Shown here: piece by piece, positions 31,294-41,157 of the stretch
Layout: each line of letters begins with the position of its first letter
How positions within the stretch are numbered: the stretch's first letter is position 1
DNA from: a bacterium
GTDB taxonomy: Bacteria; Vulcanimicrobiota; Xenobia; Xenobiales; JADMJV01
Direction of reading: 5' to 3'
NCBI GenBank assembly: GCA_030149525.1
Contig: JASBRJ010000143.1
Location: forward strand, 1 to 64,000
DNA: 64,000 bases
The notes under the pieces: model-generated
Databases searched by the model: none
What the model was told of the DNA's origin: nothing
The model's input: only the letters and a program-made list of their open reading frames with translations
Made by a program: the position numbers and the translations under genes

Positions 31294-32430
31294 TTACAGG
31301 GTCTGGAGTACAGTGATCATCGGAAGCATTGAGGAGACGACTAAAACTCCTACCACTACTCCGATAAACACCATGACTGCAGGTTCGAGCAAAGCCACCA
31401 CTACTCCCAATTGGTGGTCGACTTCGCCCTCGGCAAGTTCCGAAGCCCGGGCCGTCATGTCGGCCATGGTCCCCGTCTCTTCACCCGCTTTAAGGAACTC
31501 GTGAAAGTAATTTCGAAGGTGAGGGATTCTCTCGATGGCTCGGGTGAAATCATCACCGTTCTCCAGCCTGTAGAGCGCCTCAACACCTGCTTGTTTGTAA
31601 TCGGTCGTTCCAACTTCCTCGCCGGCCAGCCGAAGAGCCATGGCCGGTGGCACGCCCGCTTCCAGCATGGTGCTGAAGGCACGTCCAAAGCGAGCGGTGA
31701 TGAGGCTCTCGGCCAGTCGGTTGGTGAGGGGAAACTTCACCGCCGAGGTCAGGAGACCACTCTTGAACTTCTCGGAATGAACGATTTTAGGATAGTAGTA
31801 GATGAACACGCCCACACCGACGGCAAAGAGAAACTGAAACATGGGGTGTCTGATGACCGTAAAAACCCCTTGGACCATCACGGTGATCATGGGCAATTGA
31901 GCGCCCGTCACGGTGATGGCGTCGAAGAGTCCGTCCATCAGATAGGGGGGAACGAAGAGGAGAAAGCCCATAGCTATCAGCATCGTCCAAGCCGGATAAG
32001 TGAGGGCCGACTTGAGCTTCATGCTCAAGACTCCCGCCTTCTCTTCAGCCAGGGCCAACTGCTCCAGAGCGTCGTCCATTTTTCCGGACATTTCCCCTAC
32101 TCGAATCATGCGGACATGGTAAGAAGTGAAGACTTCAGGTGCGCGACTGAAGACAGCCGTGAGAGAGTGCCCGTGGACGAGATCTTTTGCCATGCTCTGG
32201 ATCAACATCCGAAATCCCTGATCGGTGGTTTGCTCGGAAAGAATCTCAAGAGAACGTTCGATGGGGACACCGGCCCGAAAGAGACAGGCAAACGACCTGA
32301 AGAAGAGTGTCCTCTCCTTGACCGACGGTGGAGATAGTCCCTTTGGCAAGCCCGCTTTGGGCTTGATTTTTGCGGGAATGAGAAAGGAGACGTCGCTGAG
32401 AGCAGTCCGCGCTGGAGCGCTGGCCGGCAT
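31294..32430 (-). CDS. Type IV pilus/type II secretion inner-membrane platform protein (PilC/GspF)
   Basis: A 378-residue platform protein with two T2SSF domains. The first (FFRSFACLFRAGVPIERSLEILSEQTTD...HVRMIRVGEMSGKMDDALEQLA) and second (GRAFSTMLEAGVPPAMALRLAGEEVG...FHEFLKAGEETGTMADMTARASELAE) are each followed by membrane helices. It turns with the assembly ATPase at the inner membrane during pilus or pseudopilus assembly. First gene of a four-gene operon, divergent from guaA. The ATPase and secretin genes are not in the window. Confidence 0.92.
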   Translation of the reverse strand: MPASAPARTALSDVSFLIPAKIKPKAGLPKGLSPPSVKERTLFFRSFACLFRAGVPIERSLEILSEQTTDQGFRMLIQSMAKDLVHGHSLTAVFSRAPEVFTSYHVRMIRVGEMSGKMDDALEQLALAEEKAGVLSMKLKSALTYPAWTMLIAMGFLLFVPPYLMDGLFDAITVTGAQLPMITVMVQGVFTVIRHPMFQFLFAVGVGVFIYYYPKIVHSEKFKSGLLTSAVKFPLTNRLAESLITARFGRAFSTMLEAGVPPAMALRLAGEEVGTTDYKQAGVEALYRLENGDDFTRAIERIPHLRNYFHEFLKAGEETGTMADMTARASELAEGEVDHQLGVVVALLEPAVMVFIGVVVGVLVVSSMLPMITVLQTL

Positions 32431-32632
32431 CGCTTTACCTTTCGTATTCTTCGCTCTATCCTTTGGCCTGGAATCTTTTGCCCCAGTGCCTTTTTTCCTG
32501 ATAGAGCGATGAACACCGCTTCCTGTATCTGATTCTAGCAGATTTATCGGAGGATCTCCAAGTAGTTAAAGTTTTCTCCCCTTCTCAATAATCCGAGGTA
32601 GGAAGCCAAACCCCTTCTTCGAACCGCGGGTC

Positions 32633-34159
32633 ATGAGTTTAGTTCCCGAAGTGGTCGTATTGGATTACGGCTCTCAGTTCAACCTTCTTATCACCCGTAG
32701 ACTCCGTGAACACGGGGTTTTCTCCGAGCTCATCCCACCTCCGGAACGCTGGAATCCCGCTCAATTTGAAGGAACGCGTGCGGTCATTCTTTCCGGCGGA
32801 CCCCAGAGTGTTTACGACCCGGAGAGCGCAAAATTGCCGCTGGGGCTCCTGGAGAGCGGAATTCCGGTGCTTGGAATCTGCTACGGAATGCAGCTGATTT
32901 GTCAAAACTTGCAGGGCGAGGTGAGCCGCTCCGATATTCGCGAGTACGGTCCGGCGAAACTCTCCCAAGTGACCCCACATCCTCTCACCGAGGGGGTGGC
33001 GATCGGCCAGACTTGCTGGATGAGCCATGGTGACAAAGTGAGTAAACTCCCCCCTCATTGCCATACTCTCGCCACCACCGCCGACTGTGACGCTATTGTT
33101 TACCACAGCGAGAAACCGATCTACGGGCTTCAGTTTCACCCCGAGGTCTCCCACACAGAGTGCGGTAGTCAACTGCTTGAGAACTTCCTCCGGTTAGCCG
33201 GCTGCAAGTTCGACTGGACGGCGGAACACTTCATCGACGAAGCTCTCCAGGACATTCGTGAGAAGGTAGGTTCAGCCAAGGTGTGCTGCGCTCTGTCCGG
33301 AGGGGTGGACAGTTCAGTGGCCGCAGCGCTTGTGGGCCGGGCCATAGGCGACCAGCTGACCTGTGTCTTCGTAGACAACGGGCTTCTTCGCCACCAGGAA
33401 GGCGACCGGGTTCTTGAGTTGATGGCCGAGGCAGGTGTCAAGGTTGAGAAAATTGACGCGGAAGCTCTCTTTCTCGAAAGACTCGCCGGGGTCTCCGACC
33501 CTGAGCAGAAAAGAAAAATCATCGGGCACACTTTCATCGAGGTGTTCGATAAGGCGGTGGAGGATCAGGATGTCACCTTCCTGGTTCAGGGAACTCTCTA
33601 TCCCGACGTCGTGGAGTCAGGACATGGCCAGGCTGCCACTATCAAGACCCATCACAACGTGGGTGGGCTCCCTGAGGACATGAAGCTCAAGCTTCTAGAG
33701 CCTCTTCGGGAGCTGTTCAAAGACGAAGTGCGTCGAGTGGGAGCGGAACTGGGACTTCCCGCCTCTGTGGTGTCTCGTCAACCGTTCCCCGGTCCGGGGA
33801 TGGCCGTTCGGGTACTGGGCCCGGTGGACAAGCAAAGACTTGACATGGCGCGTGCCGCGGATCATATCGCCACCTCGGAAATCGAGCGAGTTCACCCTGT
33901 GGGGGAGCGTCCCTGGCAATACTACGCTGCGCTCCTTCCGGTGCGTTCGGTGGGCGTCATGGGGGATGGACGTCAGTACGGGGAGACCGTGGCAGTGAGG
34001 GCGGTTCGCTCTCACGACGCCATGACAGCCGATGTTTTTCCCCTCGATTGGGCTTTGCTGGAACGGATTGCGGTGCGGATTGTCAACGAGGTCGAGGGGG
34101 TCAATAGAGTGGTCTACGACATCACTCCCAAACCTCCGGGAACCATAGAATGGGAATAA
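32633..34159 (+). CDS. guaA: GMP synthase (glutamine-hydrolysing)
   Basis: A 508-residue enzyme that aminates XMP to GMP. The class I glutamine amidotransferase domain has LGICYGMQ (Cys83) and LQFHPEV (His169, Glu171). The ATP-pyrophosphatase domain begins with LSGGVDSSV (222-229), and the C-terminal dimer domain ends in VYDITPKPPGTIEWE, as in all GuaA proteins. Full family length. The upstream 200 bp divergent from the pilus operon must hold its promoter; no consensus was clear. tyrS follows after 58 bp. Confidence 0.97.
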   Translation: MSLVPEVVVLDYGSQFNLLITRRLREHGVFSELIPPPERWNPAQFEGTRAVILSGGPQSVYDPESAKLPLGLLESGIPVLGICYGMQLICQNLQGEVSRSDIREYGPAKLSQVTPHPLTEGVAIGQTCWMSHGDKVSKLPPHCHTLATTADCDAIVYHSEKPIYGLQFHPEVSHTECGSQLLENFLRLAGCKFDWTAEHFIDEALQDIREKVGSAKVCCALSGGVDSSVAAALVGRAIGDQLTCVFVDNGLLRHQEGDRVLELMAEAGVKVEKIDAEALFLERLAGVSDPEQKRKIIGHTFIEVFDKAVEDQDVTFLVQGTLYPDVVESGHGQAATIKTHHNVGGLPEDMKLKLLEPLRELFKDEVRRVGAELGLPASVVSRQPFPGPGMAVRVLGPVDKQRLDMARAADHIATSEIERVHPVGERPWQYYAALLPVRSVGVMGDGRQYGETVAVRAVRSHDAMTADVFPLDWALLERIAVRIVNEVEGVNRVVYDITPKPPGTIEWE

Positions 34160-34217
34160 ACCAGAAGGTTTGACAGCCTGGGGTTGGAAGCCAAAGTTAC
34201 GAAATAGAATTGGATAG

Positions 34218-35411
34218 ATGAGAATGTCTCCTGAAGAGCAGCTAGAAAAATTGAAGCGCGGCGCGGCCGAAATCATTTCCGAGGAAGACCTCCTGAAACG
34301 ACTCAAGGAAGGAAAGCCGCTTCGGGTCAAATTGGGACTGGATCCCACCGCCCCCCACATCCACCTCGGGTTCGCCGTTGTGTTGCGAAAACTTCGCCAA
34401 TTTCAAGACTTCGGACATCAGGTAGTCCTTCTCATCGGCGACTTCACGGCCCGCGTGGGTGACCCGACAGGTCGAAGCGAAACACGGAAAGTCCTCACTC
34501 CAGCGGAAATAGAGGCCAACGCCGCAACCTATCGAGAGCAATTCAATCTGATTCTGGACCCGGACAAGACCGAAGTTCGTTTCAACTCGGAGTGGCTGAT
34601 GAAGATGAACTTCGCCGATGTGATCGGTCTTGCCAGCCTGACCACGGTAGCCCGAACTTTAGAACGAGACGACTTTGAGAAAAGATACAAAGAGGGGGTC
34701 GCTATCGGCCTGCACGAGTTCCTCTACCCCCTCATGCAAGGCTATGACTCGGTCGCCCTCGAGGCCGACGTGGAGATGGGTGGCACAGACCAAAAGTTTA
34801 ACAATCTCATGGGTCGTACTCTACAAAAAGACTACGGCCAAACTCCCCAGGTCGTTTTTCTCATGCCGATTCTCGAAGGAACCGACGGCGTCCAGAAAAT
34901 GTCTAAGAGTCTGGGCAACTACATCGGCATCACGGAATCGCCCACCGAAATGTTCGGCAAGGTCATGTCCATCCCCGACGAGATTATGCGTCGTTATTTC
35001 GAACTTTGCACCGATGTCGATATGGATGAAGTGGATCGCCGCCTCAAGTCGGATCATCCCAGAGACAGCAAGCGCTGGCTAGGCCGCGAAATCGTTTCGA
35101 TCTATCACGGCGAGGAAGCTGCCAAAGCAGCCGACGAAGAGTTTATACGGGTGTTCAGCAAAGGGGGACTTCCCGATGAAGTAGAGCCGGTGTCTGTGAG
35201 CCGAGAAGAACTGGAAGACGGAGCTATCTACATCGTTAAGCTCATTACCATGGCGAATTTGGCGAGCTCCAACAAGGATGCCCGCCGCAAAGTTGAGCAG
35301 GGCGCGGTGAGCCTGGACGGTGAGAAGATCACTTCAGCGGGGAATATTCCGGTGAAGGGCGGCGAAATTCTTAAGGTTGGCCGCCGACATGTCTGTTTAC
35401 AGCTGAATTAG
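34218..35411 (+). CDS. tyrS: Tyrosyl-tRNA synthetase
   Basis: A 397-residue class I synthetase charging tRNA-Tyr. HIGH-type motif PHIHLG (46-51), [17 protein letters not shown], and KMSKS in [16 protein letters not shown]-terminal S4 domain (~335-397, [17 protein letters not shown]...[15 protein letters not shown]) binds the tRNA. The [15 protein letters not shown] form fits the TyrZ-like subgroup. Co-directional with guaA at 58 bp, so the two may share a transcript. Confidence 0.96.
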   Translation: MRMSPEEQLEKLKRGAAEIISEEDLLKRLKEGKPLRVKLGLDPTAPHIHLGFAVVLRKLRQFQDFGHQVVLLIGDFTARVGDPTGRSETRKVLTPAEIEANAATYREQFNLILDPDKTEVRFNSEWLMKMNFADVIGLASLTTVARTLERDDFEKRYKEGVAIGLHEFLYPLMQGYDSVALEADVEMGGTDQKFNNLMGRTLQKDYGQTPQVVFLMPILEGTDGVQKMSKSLGNYIGITESPTEMFGKVMSIPDEIMRRYFELCTDVDMDEVDRRLKSDHPRDSKRWLGREIVSIYHGEEAAKAADEEFIRVFSKGGLPDEVEPVSVSREELEDGAIYIVKLITMANLASSNKDARRKVEQGAVSLDGEKITSAGNIPVKGGEILKVGRRHVCLQLN

Positions 35412-35464
35412 ACCCGGCCGCCAAGTCAAGAGGTTGCGCGTCAGGTGCTACGCTTGACGGTAGG

Positions 35465-35493
35465 TTGACACTTTTTTAACACTGACCTTCTAT
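35465..35493 (+). promoter_or_regulatory. Candidate promoter of 35524-36582
   Basis: TTGACA at 35465-35470 is a consensus -35. TTCTAT at 35488-35493 is a weak -10 at 17 bp; TATTCT at 35491 would be at 20 bp. It lies 30 bp before the gene. Confidence 0.5.
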
Positions 35494-35523
35494 TCTTTCC
35501 ATAACGCAACTATGGAGAATCAC

Positions 35524-36582
35524 ATGAAAGCCAATGCCTTTAATCTGAAGCAATTGAAGAATCAGAGACTCGTCTCGCCGCCCAAGAAAAGAGCTTTGCA
35601 GGCCGCTCCTACGGCAGCCGCCGAACCTGTCGATACGGTACGGATTTCAGGTGAAAAGACCCAAGTAGAAGCCCCGGTTACCTATCAGCCTAAATGGGCT
35701 GGTGCGAGAACCAAGGACAATGAAGCCAAATTGACGGGATTCCAAAAGACCGCCCTGGTTTTGGGCTCCGTGGCTGCTCTGGCCGGCACTCTTGGAGCGG
35801 CCATCGGGGTCTCCGGCCCGCCCTCAACAGATCGCCCTGAGCCGGCGGTCGAAATTTCCAAGGAAGCCCCTCAGCAAGTAGGGTCGCAACAAGAGACCGA
35901 CCTGACCGCACCAATCACCGAGACGCAGGAAGTTAAACAAGAGGCTCGCTTCGAAGACGGTCGAGAACTGCTGGTCAGCCGGCCTCACCTCGTTCACGCC
36001 GATCAGTTTGCCCCCGATCCTTCTCAAGCCATTGCACAGCGAGGCTCCATCATCACCTACGATGAGGCCTACATCGATAGCCTAGTAAGCAGAAATTTGA
36101 CCGAAGTTCCCCAAGGACAGCCCAGCTTTACGGCTGAGGGTGTCGACCCCGGGCAGCGCAGCAAGCTCTACTTCGACAGCGATCTGCAGCCGACTTCGTG
36201 GGGGTACGGCGCCGTCAAGACAGGCAACTTCAACACCCGCCCCTCCCGCATGAATTCCGGGATGGGTCTGAGAGACGAAATCATCCAGCACCAGATTTCT
36301 GCGGTTTATCGCCTGGAAAGTCAGGCCGAGATGGATGGAGTCACGCTCGAGCCCGGACTCTACCGCCTCATTACGCTTGAAGCTTCGAGCCGTGTCGCCA
36401 CTCCAAACATGCATCGCTCGGTGGCACCTGGTCACCGGCTGGTACCCAGCGGCTCGGGATTTGCCAACGATTTCAAACCGGTTCAAACCGACGAGGCTGG
36501 ACGCCCTCTGAAAGTCAATCCGGACGACATTGTGCAAGTTTGGACTCTCACCGCTGAAGAGGCCGCTGAATACAATCAGTAA
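35524..36582 (+). CDS. Unknown membrane-anchored protein
   Basis: A 352-residue protein. A disordered N-terminus (about 1-70, Pro/Ala/Lys-rich with VDTVRISGEKTQV) leads to one hydrophobic segment near 72-95 (FQKTALVLGSVAALAGTLGAAIGVSG) and a soluble C-terminal domain (~140-352) with no recognised family. The ATG at 35524 is chosen because GGAG lies just before it; an ATG four codons earlier has none. The 3' end overlaps the ABC protein gene on the other strand by 35 bases. Confidence 0.7.
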   Translation: MKANAFNLKQLKNQRLVSPPKKRALQAAPTAAAEPVDTVRISGEKTQVEAPVTYQPKWAGARTKDNEAKLTGFQKTALVLGSVAALAGTLGAAIGVSGPPSTDRPEPAVEISKEAPQQVGSQQETDLTAPITETQEVKQEARFEDGRELLVSRPHLVHADQFAPDPSQAIAQRGSIITYDEAYIDSLVSRNLTEVPQGQPSFTAEGVDPGQRSKLYFDSDLQPTSWGYGAVKTGNFNTRPSRMNSGMGLRDEIIQHQISAVYRLESQAEMDGVTLEPGLYRLITLEASSRVATPNMHRSVAPGHRLVPSGSGFANDFKPVQTDEAGRPLKVNPDDIVQVWTLTAEEAAEYNQ

Positions 36583-37843
36583 ACTCTTTCGCCCGACCGT
36601 TCTCAAGCCACACGAACTTCACCGATTCCGATCCCACCCACTCTCGGCTACTACTCGTCATGATGAAGGCTCCGCCTTCCATGAGAAAGCGATTTAGGAG
36701 GCCCCAGAGTTTCAGTCTCAGGGTGCCGTCGAGCCCCTGGAAAGGGAGATCGAGAAACAGAAGAACTGGGCTTTGCCAGAGCAGGCAAACCGTGCCAAAG
36801 AATCGGAGCTGTCCGTGAGACAGTTGTGCCGGGGACCTCTTTAACCAGCTTCCCGGAATAGCATCCTCCAGCAAGGGAACCAACCCGTTGGGCACCTTTC
36901 CAAAGGCCGCACGACTCGCCTCAATCTCCATTTGAACCGATGATCTCCAGAACGAGGGGCCGACCATCTGGCGCAAGAGACACCGACTCTCCACCTGCGG
37001 AGTCATTCGCCACTCTTTCGACATCGGGAGACCGTAGAGCCAATTCAAAACCCTACTCTTGCCGGCGCCTGCCGCTCCCCCTAGCAACAGCATTTCTCCC
37101 TGCGATAACACCAGGCTCTGCTCTGCGTGATGAATTTCACAAAGAGCCGCCCCCCGGGGCCGCCCTTCAAACTGTCTCGGCTCGCTCAGGCTACGAAATC
37201 CTGCGCGAGCGGCCAGGTCATCAGAAAATTCCTTGGGAGATCCGCAGAAAGCCAGACGCCGGTCCTCCATCATTACCACCTGATCGGCAAGCTCCAAAAG
37301 CGATTCTTGATGAGTCACCACAAGAATACCGATCCCGGCATCACGCGCACATTTCAGAACGCCTGTGAAAAGTTTTGCCGAGTCCGAATCGAGATGCGAG
37401 AGCGATTCATCCAGAATAAGGAATCGAGCCCCGGCAACCAGAGCGCAAAAGAGCAACAAACACTGTTGTTGCACAGCCGAAAGTTCCTGAGGGTCCCGCG
37501 TAGCTAGGTGTTTCAGTTGCTCCCAAAGCGAACTTAGAGCCGTTTCAAGCTCAGCCCCAACAGCCTCACCTCCGCCCGCCCTCTGAGCAATCTCCACCTC
37601 TTCCGCAACGGTGGAGCCCACAAGTTGATTGACAAAATCATGGGCGATGAAACCGAGACGAAGATCTTCAGGCCGCTCTACCCTACCCTCGGAAGGCTCT
37701 TGGCGCTCGCAAAGCAGTTGGCAGAGCGTGGACTTTCCGCTGCCGGATAAACCGCACAGCACAGCAAGTCGGCCGACTTCGAATTGGACGGTGACAGGGC
37801 CAAATGCACGCTCATCAAGCACAACGTTATGAAAACGAATCAT
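36548..37843 (-). CDS. Fused double-ATPase ABC protein (EcfA1-EcfA2-like)
   Basis: A 431-residue protein with two ABC ATPase units. First: Walker A GLSGSGKST, signature LSAVQQQ, Walker B FLILDES, switch His in VVTHQ. Second: GAAGAGKSR, LSHGQLR and LLFLDLPFQGLD, where Leu stands in place of the catalytic Glu, and no clear switch His. Position after rplQ matches the conserved rplQ-ecfA1-ecfA2-ecfT order of ECF vitamin transporters, but no EcfT membrane gene follows here. It may energise vitamin uptake with one active and one degenerate site. Confidence 0.75.
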   Translation of the reverse strand: MIRFHNVVLDERAFGPVTVQFEVGRLAVLCGLSGSGKSTLCQLLCERQEPSEGRVERPEDLRLGFIAHDFVNQLVGSTVAEEVEIAQRAGGGEAVGAELETALSSLWEQLKHLATRDPQELSAVQQQCLLLFCALVAGARFLILDESLSHLDSDSAKLFTGVLKCARDAGIGILVVTHQESLLELADQVVMMEDRRLAFCGSPKEFSDDLAARAGFRSLSEPRQFEGRPRGAALCEIHHAEQSLVLSQGEMLLLGGAAGAGKSRVLNWLYGLPMSKEWRMTPQVESRCLLRQMVGPSFWRSSVQMEIEASRAAFGKVPNGLVPLLEDAIPGSWLKRSPAQLSHGQLRFFGTVCLLWQSPVLLFLDLPFQGLDGTLRLKLWGLLNRFLMEGGAFIMTSSSREWVGSESVKFVWLENGRAKEFTDCIQRPLQR

Positions 37844-37852
37844 ATCACTGCA

Positions 37853-37882
37853 ACAAAAAAAGCCCCCACCGGAGCGAGGGCT
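37853..37882 (-). terminator. Terminator at the end of the ribosomal operon
   Basis: AGCCC at 37861 onward pairs with GGGCT near 37877-37881; on the minus strand it is followed by TTTTTTTG. It ends the long transcript after rplQ, with the ABC gene beyond it. Confidence 0.75.
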
Positions 37883-37899
37883 CTTTCTCAGACGGTCAC

Positions 37900-38358
37900 T
37901 TAATCTTCGTGACCGACCAGTTCAATCAGGGCGCGGGAAGCACCGTCACCTTTTCGAGGGGGATAGATCTTGAGGACTCGGGTGTAACCACTAGCCCGCT
38001 CAAACTCTCCACCTTTGCAATACTGGGGTGCCACGCGGTCGAAGAGTTCCTGAGCTACCTCACGGTGAGGCTTTCTGTTCTTCATTCCACGCTTGCGACG
38101 ATCCGCGTTGGACGTCTGTGAAGAGAAGTGTCGAAAAACTCTACGCTTGTAGTTGAGTTTCTTCACATCATCTTCAGCTTCGTGGGCTTTCTTCGCGTCG
38201 GTAATAATCTTCTCGACGAATGAAGAGAGCTCTTTGGCTCTTGTCTCGGTGGTCACGATCCTTCCATGTTTAATGAGGGAACGAGTCATGTTCCTCAGCA
38301 TGGAAATGCGGTGCCCAGTGGGACGTCCTAAAGTTGTACTTTTTACTCTGTGTCTCAC
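37900..38358 (-). CDS. rplQ: Ribosomal protein bL17
   Basis: A 152-residue 50S protein, last gene of the main ribosomal operon, 15 bp after rpoA. The N-terminus (MRHRVKSTTLGRPTGHRISMLRNMTRSLIKHGRIVTTETRAKELSSFVEKIITDAK) is fully typical. A C-terminal extension (~35 residues beyond the ~117 common length, ending RALIELVGHED) keeps the usual final FERASGYTRVLKIYPPRKGDGA block. Confidence 0.97.
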   Translation of the reverse strand: MRHRVKSTTLGRPTGHRISMLRNMTRSLIKHGRIVTTETRAKELSSFVEKIITDAKKAHEAEDDVKKLNYKRRVFRHFSSQTSNADRRKRGMKNRKPHREVAQELFDRVAPQYCKGGEFERASGYTRVLKIYPPRKGDGASRALIELVGHED

Positions 38359-38373
38359 TTGAGACTCCTCCTT

Positions 38374-39327
38374 CTAGCCGGGGGTGCTAGGCTGGAGCGA
38401 AAGATTCCGCTCAGCCAGCTTTTCGGCGATTTCGTCGAGCGACTTTTGACCGAAGTTCTTGAGCTTCATAACATCCTCTTCCGAGTAAGTCAAGAGCTCG
38501 CCAACAGTTCGGATACCAGCACGCTTCAGACAGTTGAGTGACCTTACCGAAAGCTGCAGATCCTCGATGGGAGTATCCAGCAGTTCCGACTCGGGGCCGC
38601 TCGGCTCTTCTTCTTCCCTGGTGGGGGGTTCAATTTGACTGAAGAGACTTAGTTTTCTTTGCAGAATGGCTGCTGCCTTAGAAATAGCTTCATAAGGCTT
38701 GATAGACCCGTCGGTGTAGACCTCCAGAGTCAACTTGTCGAAGTCGGTGCGTTGTCCCACGCGGGTATCTTCGACGATATAGTTCACTTTGGTGATGGGG
38801 CTAAAGATGCTGTCCACCGGAATAACTCCGATGACCTGCTCTTGGTCCTCTTGTCGCTCAGCGGGCACAAAGCCGACGCCGTTCGAAACATAGAGGTCCA
38901 TACCAAGACGCCCACCCTTGGACAGGGTGCCAAGCTTCAGCTCGGGGTTCAGGATCTCGGCTTCGGGGTCCATCACGATGTCTGCCGGGGTGACGACACC
39001 CGGTCCGGCAGCTTCAAGACGAAGAACCTTTTTGGTGCCTGTGGTCAGACGAAGATTCAGCTTCTTAATGTTAAGGGTAATTTCGGTGATATCCTCACGG
39101 ACGCCGGGAAGGGTGGCGAACTCGTGAAGCACTCCGTCGATTCGTACATGAGTCACTGCAGCGCCGGTGAGGGCGGATAGCAAAACTCTACGAAGCGAGT
39201 TGCCGAGTGTGATTCCAAAACCACGCTCGAGCGGCTCGACAACGAACTTGTTGTCGGAAATAGCCTTGAGAGTTGGCTCAATCTTCTCTTCAGGACGAGC
39301 CGCTGTCTGCATCAGTGCGTCTAGCAT
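38374..39327 (-). CDS. rpoA: RNA polymerase alpha subunit
   Basis: A 317-residue subunit. The N-terminal domain (GFGITLGNSLRRVLLSALTGAAVTHVRIDGVLHEFATLPGVREDITEI) forms the dimer that nucleates polymerase. A linker rich in Glu/Pro leads to the C-terminal domain (SVRSLNCLKRAGIRTVGELLTYSEEDVMKLKNFGQKSLDEIAEKLAE), which touches UP elements and activators. Between rpsD and rplQ as usual. Confidence 0.98.
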   Translation of the reverse strand: MLDALMQTAARPEEKIEPTLKAISDNKFVVEPLERGFGITLGNSLRRVLLSALTGAAVTHVRIDGVLHEFATLPGVREDITEITLNIKKLNLRLTTGTKKVLRLEAAGPGVVTPADIVMDPEAEILNPELKLGTLSKGGRLGMDLYVSNGVGFVPAERQEDQEQVIGVIPVDSIFSPITKVNYIVEDTRVGQRTDFDKLTLEVYTDGSIKPYEAISKAAAILQRKLSLFSQIEPPTREEEEPSGPESELLDTPIEDLQLSVRSLNCLKRAGIRTVGELLTYSEEDVMKLKNFGQKSLDEIAEKLAERNLSLQPSTPG

Positions 39328-39356
39328 CTTTTATATTCTCCTCGATGGTTGTCGGG

Positions 39357-39986
39357 TTACTTGGAGTAGAATTCTACGATGAGCTGCTCGTTGACCTGGG
39401 TGTCGATTTGCTCCCGGGTCGGCAACGCTACAACCTTGCCTTTGGGCTTGTCATCGTCGAGTTCCATCCACTGAGGGACCTGACGAATACGGGCCTTTTG
39501 CAAAGCCTCCTGCACAAACGCATTATTCTCGTGACGCTCAATGACAGAGATTTCTTCACCCGCTCTTACGATGTAAGCGGGAATATCCAGCTTGCGACCG
39601 TTGACGGCTACGTTACCGTGAGCCACAAGCTGTCGAGCTGCCGCACGAGAGGCGGCGAAGCCCATTCGAAAAACCACGTTATCAAGACGACGCTCTAGGA
39701 GAATCAGGAAGTTATCACCCGAAACACCAGGCTGGGAAGCAGCTTTACGAAAGTAAGCGCGAAACTGCTTTTCATTGACGCCGTAGATGCGACGAAGCTT
39801 CTGCTTCTCACGCAGCTGAATGCCGTACTGAGAGAGTTTCTTCTGACGACCCGGTCCGTGTTGTCCCGGAGGGTAAGCGCGACGCTCGATAGCGCACTTG
39901 CTGCTATAGCAACGCTCACCTTTCAGAAAAAGTTTTGTCATATCACGCCGGCAAAGGCGGCATACTGGTCCAGTATATCTAGCCAT
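39357..39986 (-). CDS. rpsD: Ribosomal protein uS4, zinc-binding form
   Basis: A 209-residue primary assembly protein of the 30S subunit. The N-terminus has CRLC (9-12) and a later Cys pair (RCYSSKC), the C+ zinc form. The S4 RNA-binding domain ([47 protein letters not shown]) is complete. In many bacteria S4 represses its own operon. Confidence 0.97.
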   Translation of the reverse strand: MARYTGPVCRLCRRDMTKLFLKGERCYSSKCAIERRAYPPGQHGPGRQKKLSQYGIQLREKQKLRRIYGVNEKQFRAYFRKAASQPGVSGDNFLILLERRLDNVVFRMGFAASRAAARQLVAHGNVAVNGRKLDIPAYIVRAGEEISVIERHENNAFVQEALQKARIRQVPQWMELDDDKPKGKVVALPTREQIDTQVNEQLIVEFYSK

Positions 39987-40000
39987 TTCTCTATCCTATC

Positions 40001-40396
40001 CTACACGCGACGTTTCTTGGGGGGTCGGCATCCGTTGTGGGGCATGGGGGTCACGTCACGAATGACTGTGATCTGCATACCAACGGACTGAAGGGACCGA
40101 ATAGCGGCTTCACGTCCGGCTCCGGGGCCTTTGACATGAACCTCGAGAACTCGTACACCATGCTCGGAAGCGGCGCGCGCGGCTACTTCAGCAGCGACAC
40201 CCGCAGCGAAGGGAGTACTCTTTCTCGAACCCTTGAAACCCTGACCACCAGCAGAGGCCCAAGAGATGGCGTTCCCCTGCATGTCAGAAATAGTCACAAT
40301 TGTGTTATTGAAGCTCGACTGGATATGAGCTACGCCTTTCGGCACATTTTTGGCGACTTTACGTCGGCCGCGGGTTTGTCTTCCGCCTTTAGCCAT
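40001..40396 (-). CDS. rpsK: Ribosomal protein uS11
   Basis: A 131-residue 30S platform protein: [50 protein letters not shown] and the C-terminal [18 protein letters not shown] are universal. 14 bp after rpsM. Confidence 0.97.
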   Translation of the reverse strand: MAKGGRQTRGRRKVAKNVPKGVAHIQSSFNNTIVTISDMQGNAISWASAGGQGFKGSRKSTPFAAGVAAEVAARAASEHGVRVLEVHVKGPGAGREAAIRSLQSVGMQITVIRDVTPMPHNGCRPPKKRRV

Positions 40397-40409
40397 TTAA
40401 TCGCGCTCC

Positions 40410-40778
40410 TTACTTCTTCTTGCGTCCAACCGTACGCTTAGGCCCTTTACGGGTACGCGCATTGGTCTTAGTACGCTGTCCTCGAACGGGAAGTCCCCGT
40501 CGATGACGTACGCCTCTGTAACAGTTGATCTCAATGAGGCGTTTGATGTTGGTCGTGATGTCACGACGCAGATCACCTTCGACTTTGAGATTTGAATCGA
40601 TGTATTCACGAATACGGTTCACCTCGTCTTCGGTGAGGTTTCGAACGCGTGTGGCAACATCGATGCCGATGGCATCGCAAATCTGTTGGCTAGTAGTACG
40701 CCCTATTCCGAAGATGTAGGTGAGCCCGATCAGAACTCGCTTATCACGCGGCAGGTCAACACCTGAAATTCTGGCCAT
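40410..40778 (-). CDS. rpsM: Ribosomal protein uS13
   Basis: A 122-residue 30S head protein with the helix-two-turn-helix start [33 protein letters not shown] and the basic tail [27 protein letters not shown] that reaches tRNA in the P site. Nine bp after rpmJ. Confidence 0.97.
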   Translation of the reverse strand: MARISGVDLPRDKRVLIGLTYIFGIGRTTSQQICDAIGIDVATRVRNLTEDEVNRIREYIDSNLKVEGDLRRDITTNIKRLIEINCYRGVRHRRGLPVRGQRTKTNARTRKGPKRTVGRKKK

Positions 40779-40787
40779 ATTTAGCTC

Positions 40788-40901
40788 CTAACCCTGTATC
40801 TGCTTGTGCTTAGGATTCGAACAGATGACACGCACCCGTCCTTTCCTAACGATTATCCGGCACTTCTCGCACCTTTTTTTAACCGACGGCCTGACTTGCA
40901 T
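40788..40901 (-). CDS. rpmJ: Ribosomal protein bL36, zinc form
   Basis: A 37-residue protein, [14 protein letters not shown]... ending [10 protein letters not shown]. CxxC, Cys and the HK residues form the zinc ribbon of the C+ type. GGAGGAG precedes the ATG at 40901; a longer in-frame reading runs into infA and is rejected. Standard place between infA and rpsM. Confidence 0.96.
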   Translation of the reverse strand: MQVRPSVKKRCEKCRIIVRKGRVRVICSNPKHKQIQG

Positions 40902-40914
40902 CCGTCTCCTCCTC

Positions 40915-41151
40915 TTACCGAGGTGAACTCGGTCGATGTTCAATAATTCTTCCGCGCTTGGGGTCGTACTCAGAGAGTTCGACAGTGACTCTGTCACCTT
41001 CCAACACACGTCCAATAGTGTTCCGTACCGGCAGCGCCACGTGGCACAACACGTCACGCTCGTCCTCAGTTCTAACCCGAAAGAGTGACCGAGGCAACAC
41101 TTCTACCACTTTTGCGACAAGTTGTCGACGGTTTTTCGCATCTTTACTCAT
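40915..41151 (-). CDS. infA: Translation initiation factor IF-1
   Basis: A 78-residue OB-fold factor binding the 30S A site. [64 protein letters not shown] is the family pattern, with a few substitutions (usual G-K-M-R-x-N-x-I reads ALPVRNTI). The ribosome binding site is inside a hairpin directly before the ATG. Confidence 0.93.
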   Translation of the reverse strand: MSKDAKNRRQLVAKVVEVLPRSLFRVRTEDERDVLCHVALPVRNTIGRVLEGDRVTVELSEYDPKRGRIIEHRPSSPR

Positions 41152-41157
41152 TTTTTT

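Noticed and set aside
40811-40835. GGATTCGAAC as a tRNA T-arm
   Set aside because: It is inside rpmJ and encodes the conserved Cys-Ser-Asn-Pro; no cloverleaf forms around it.
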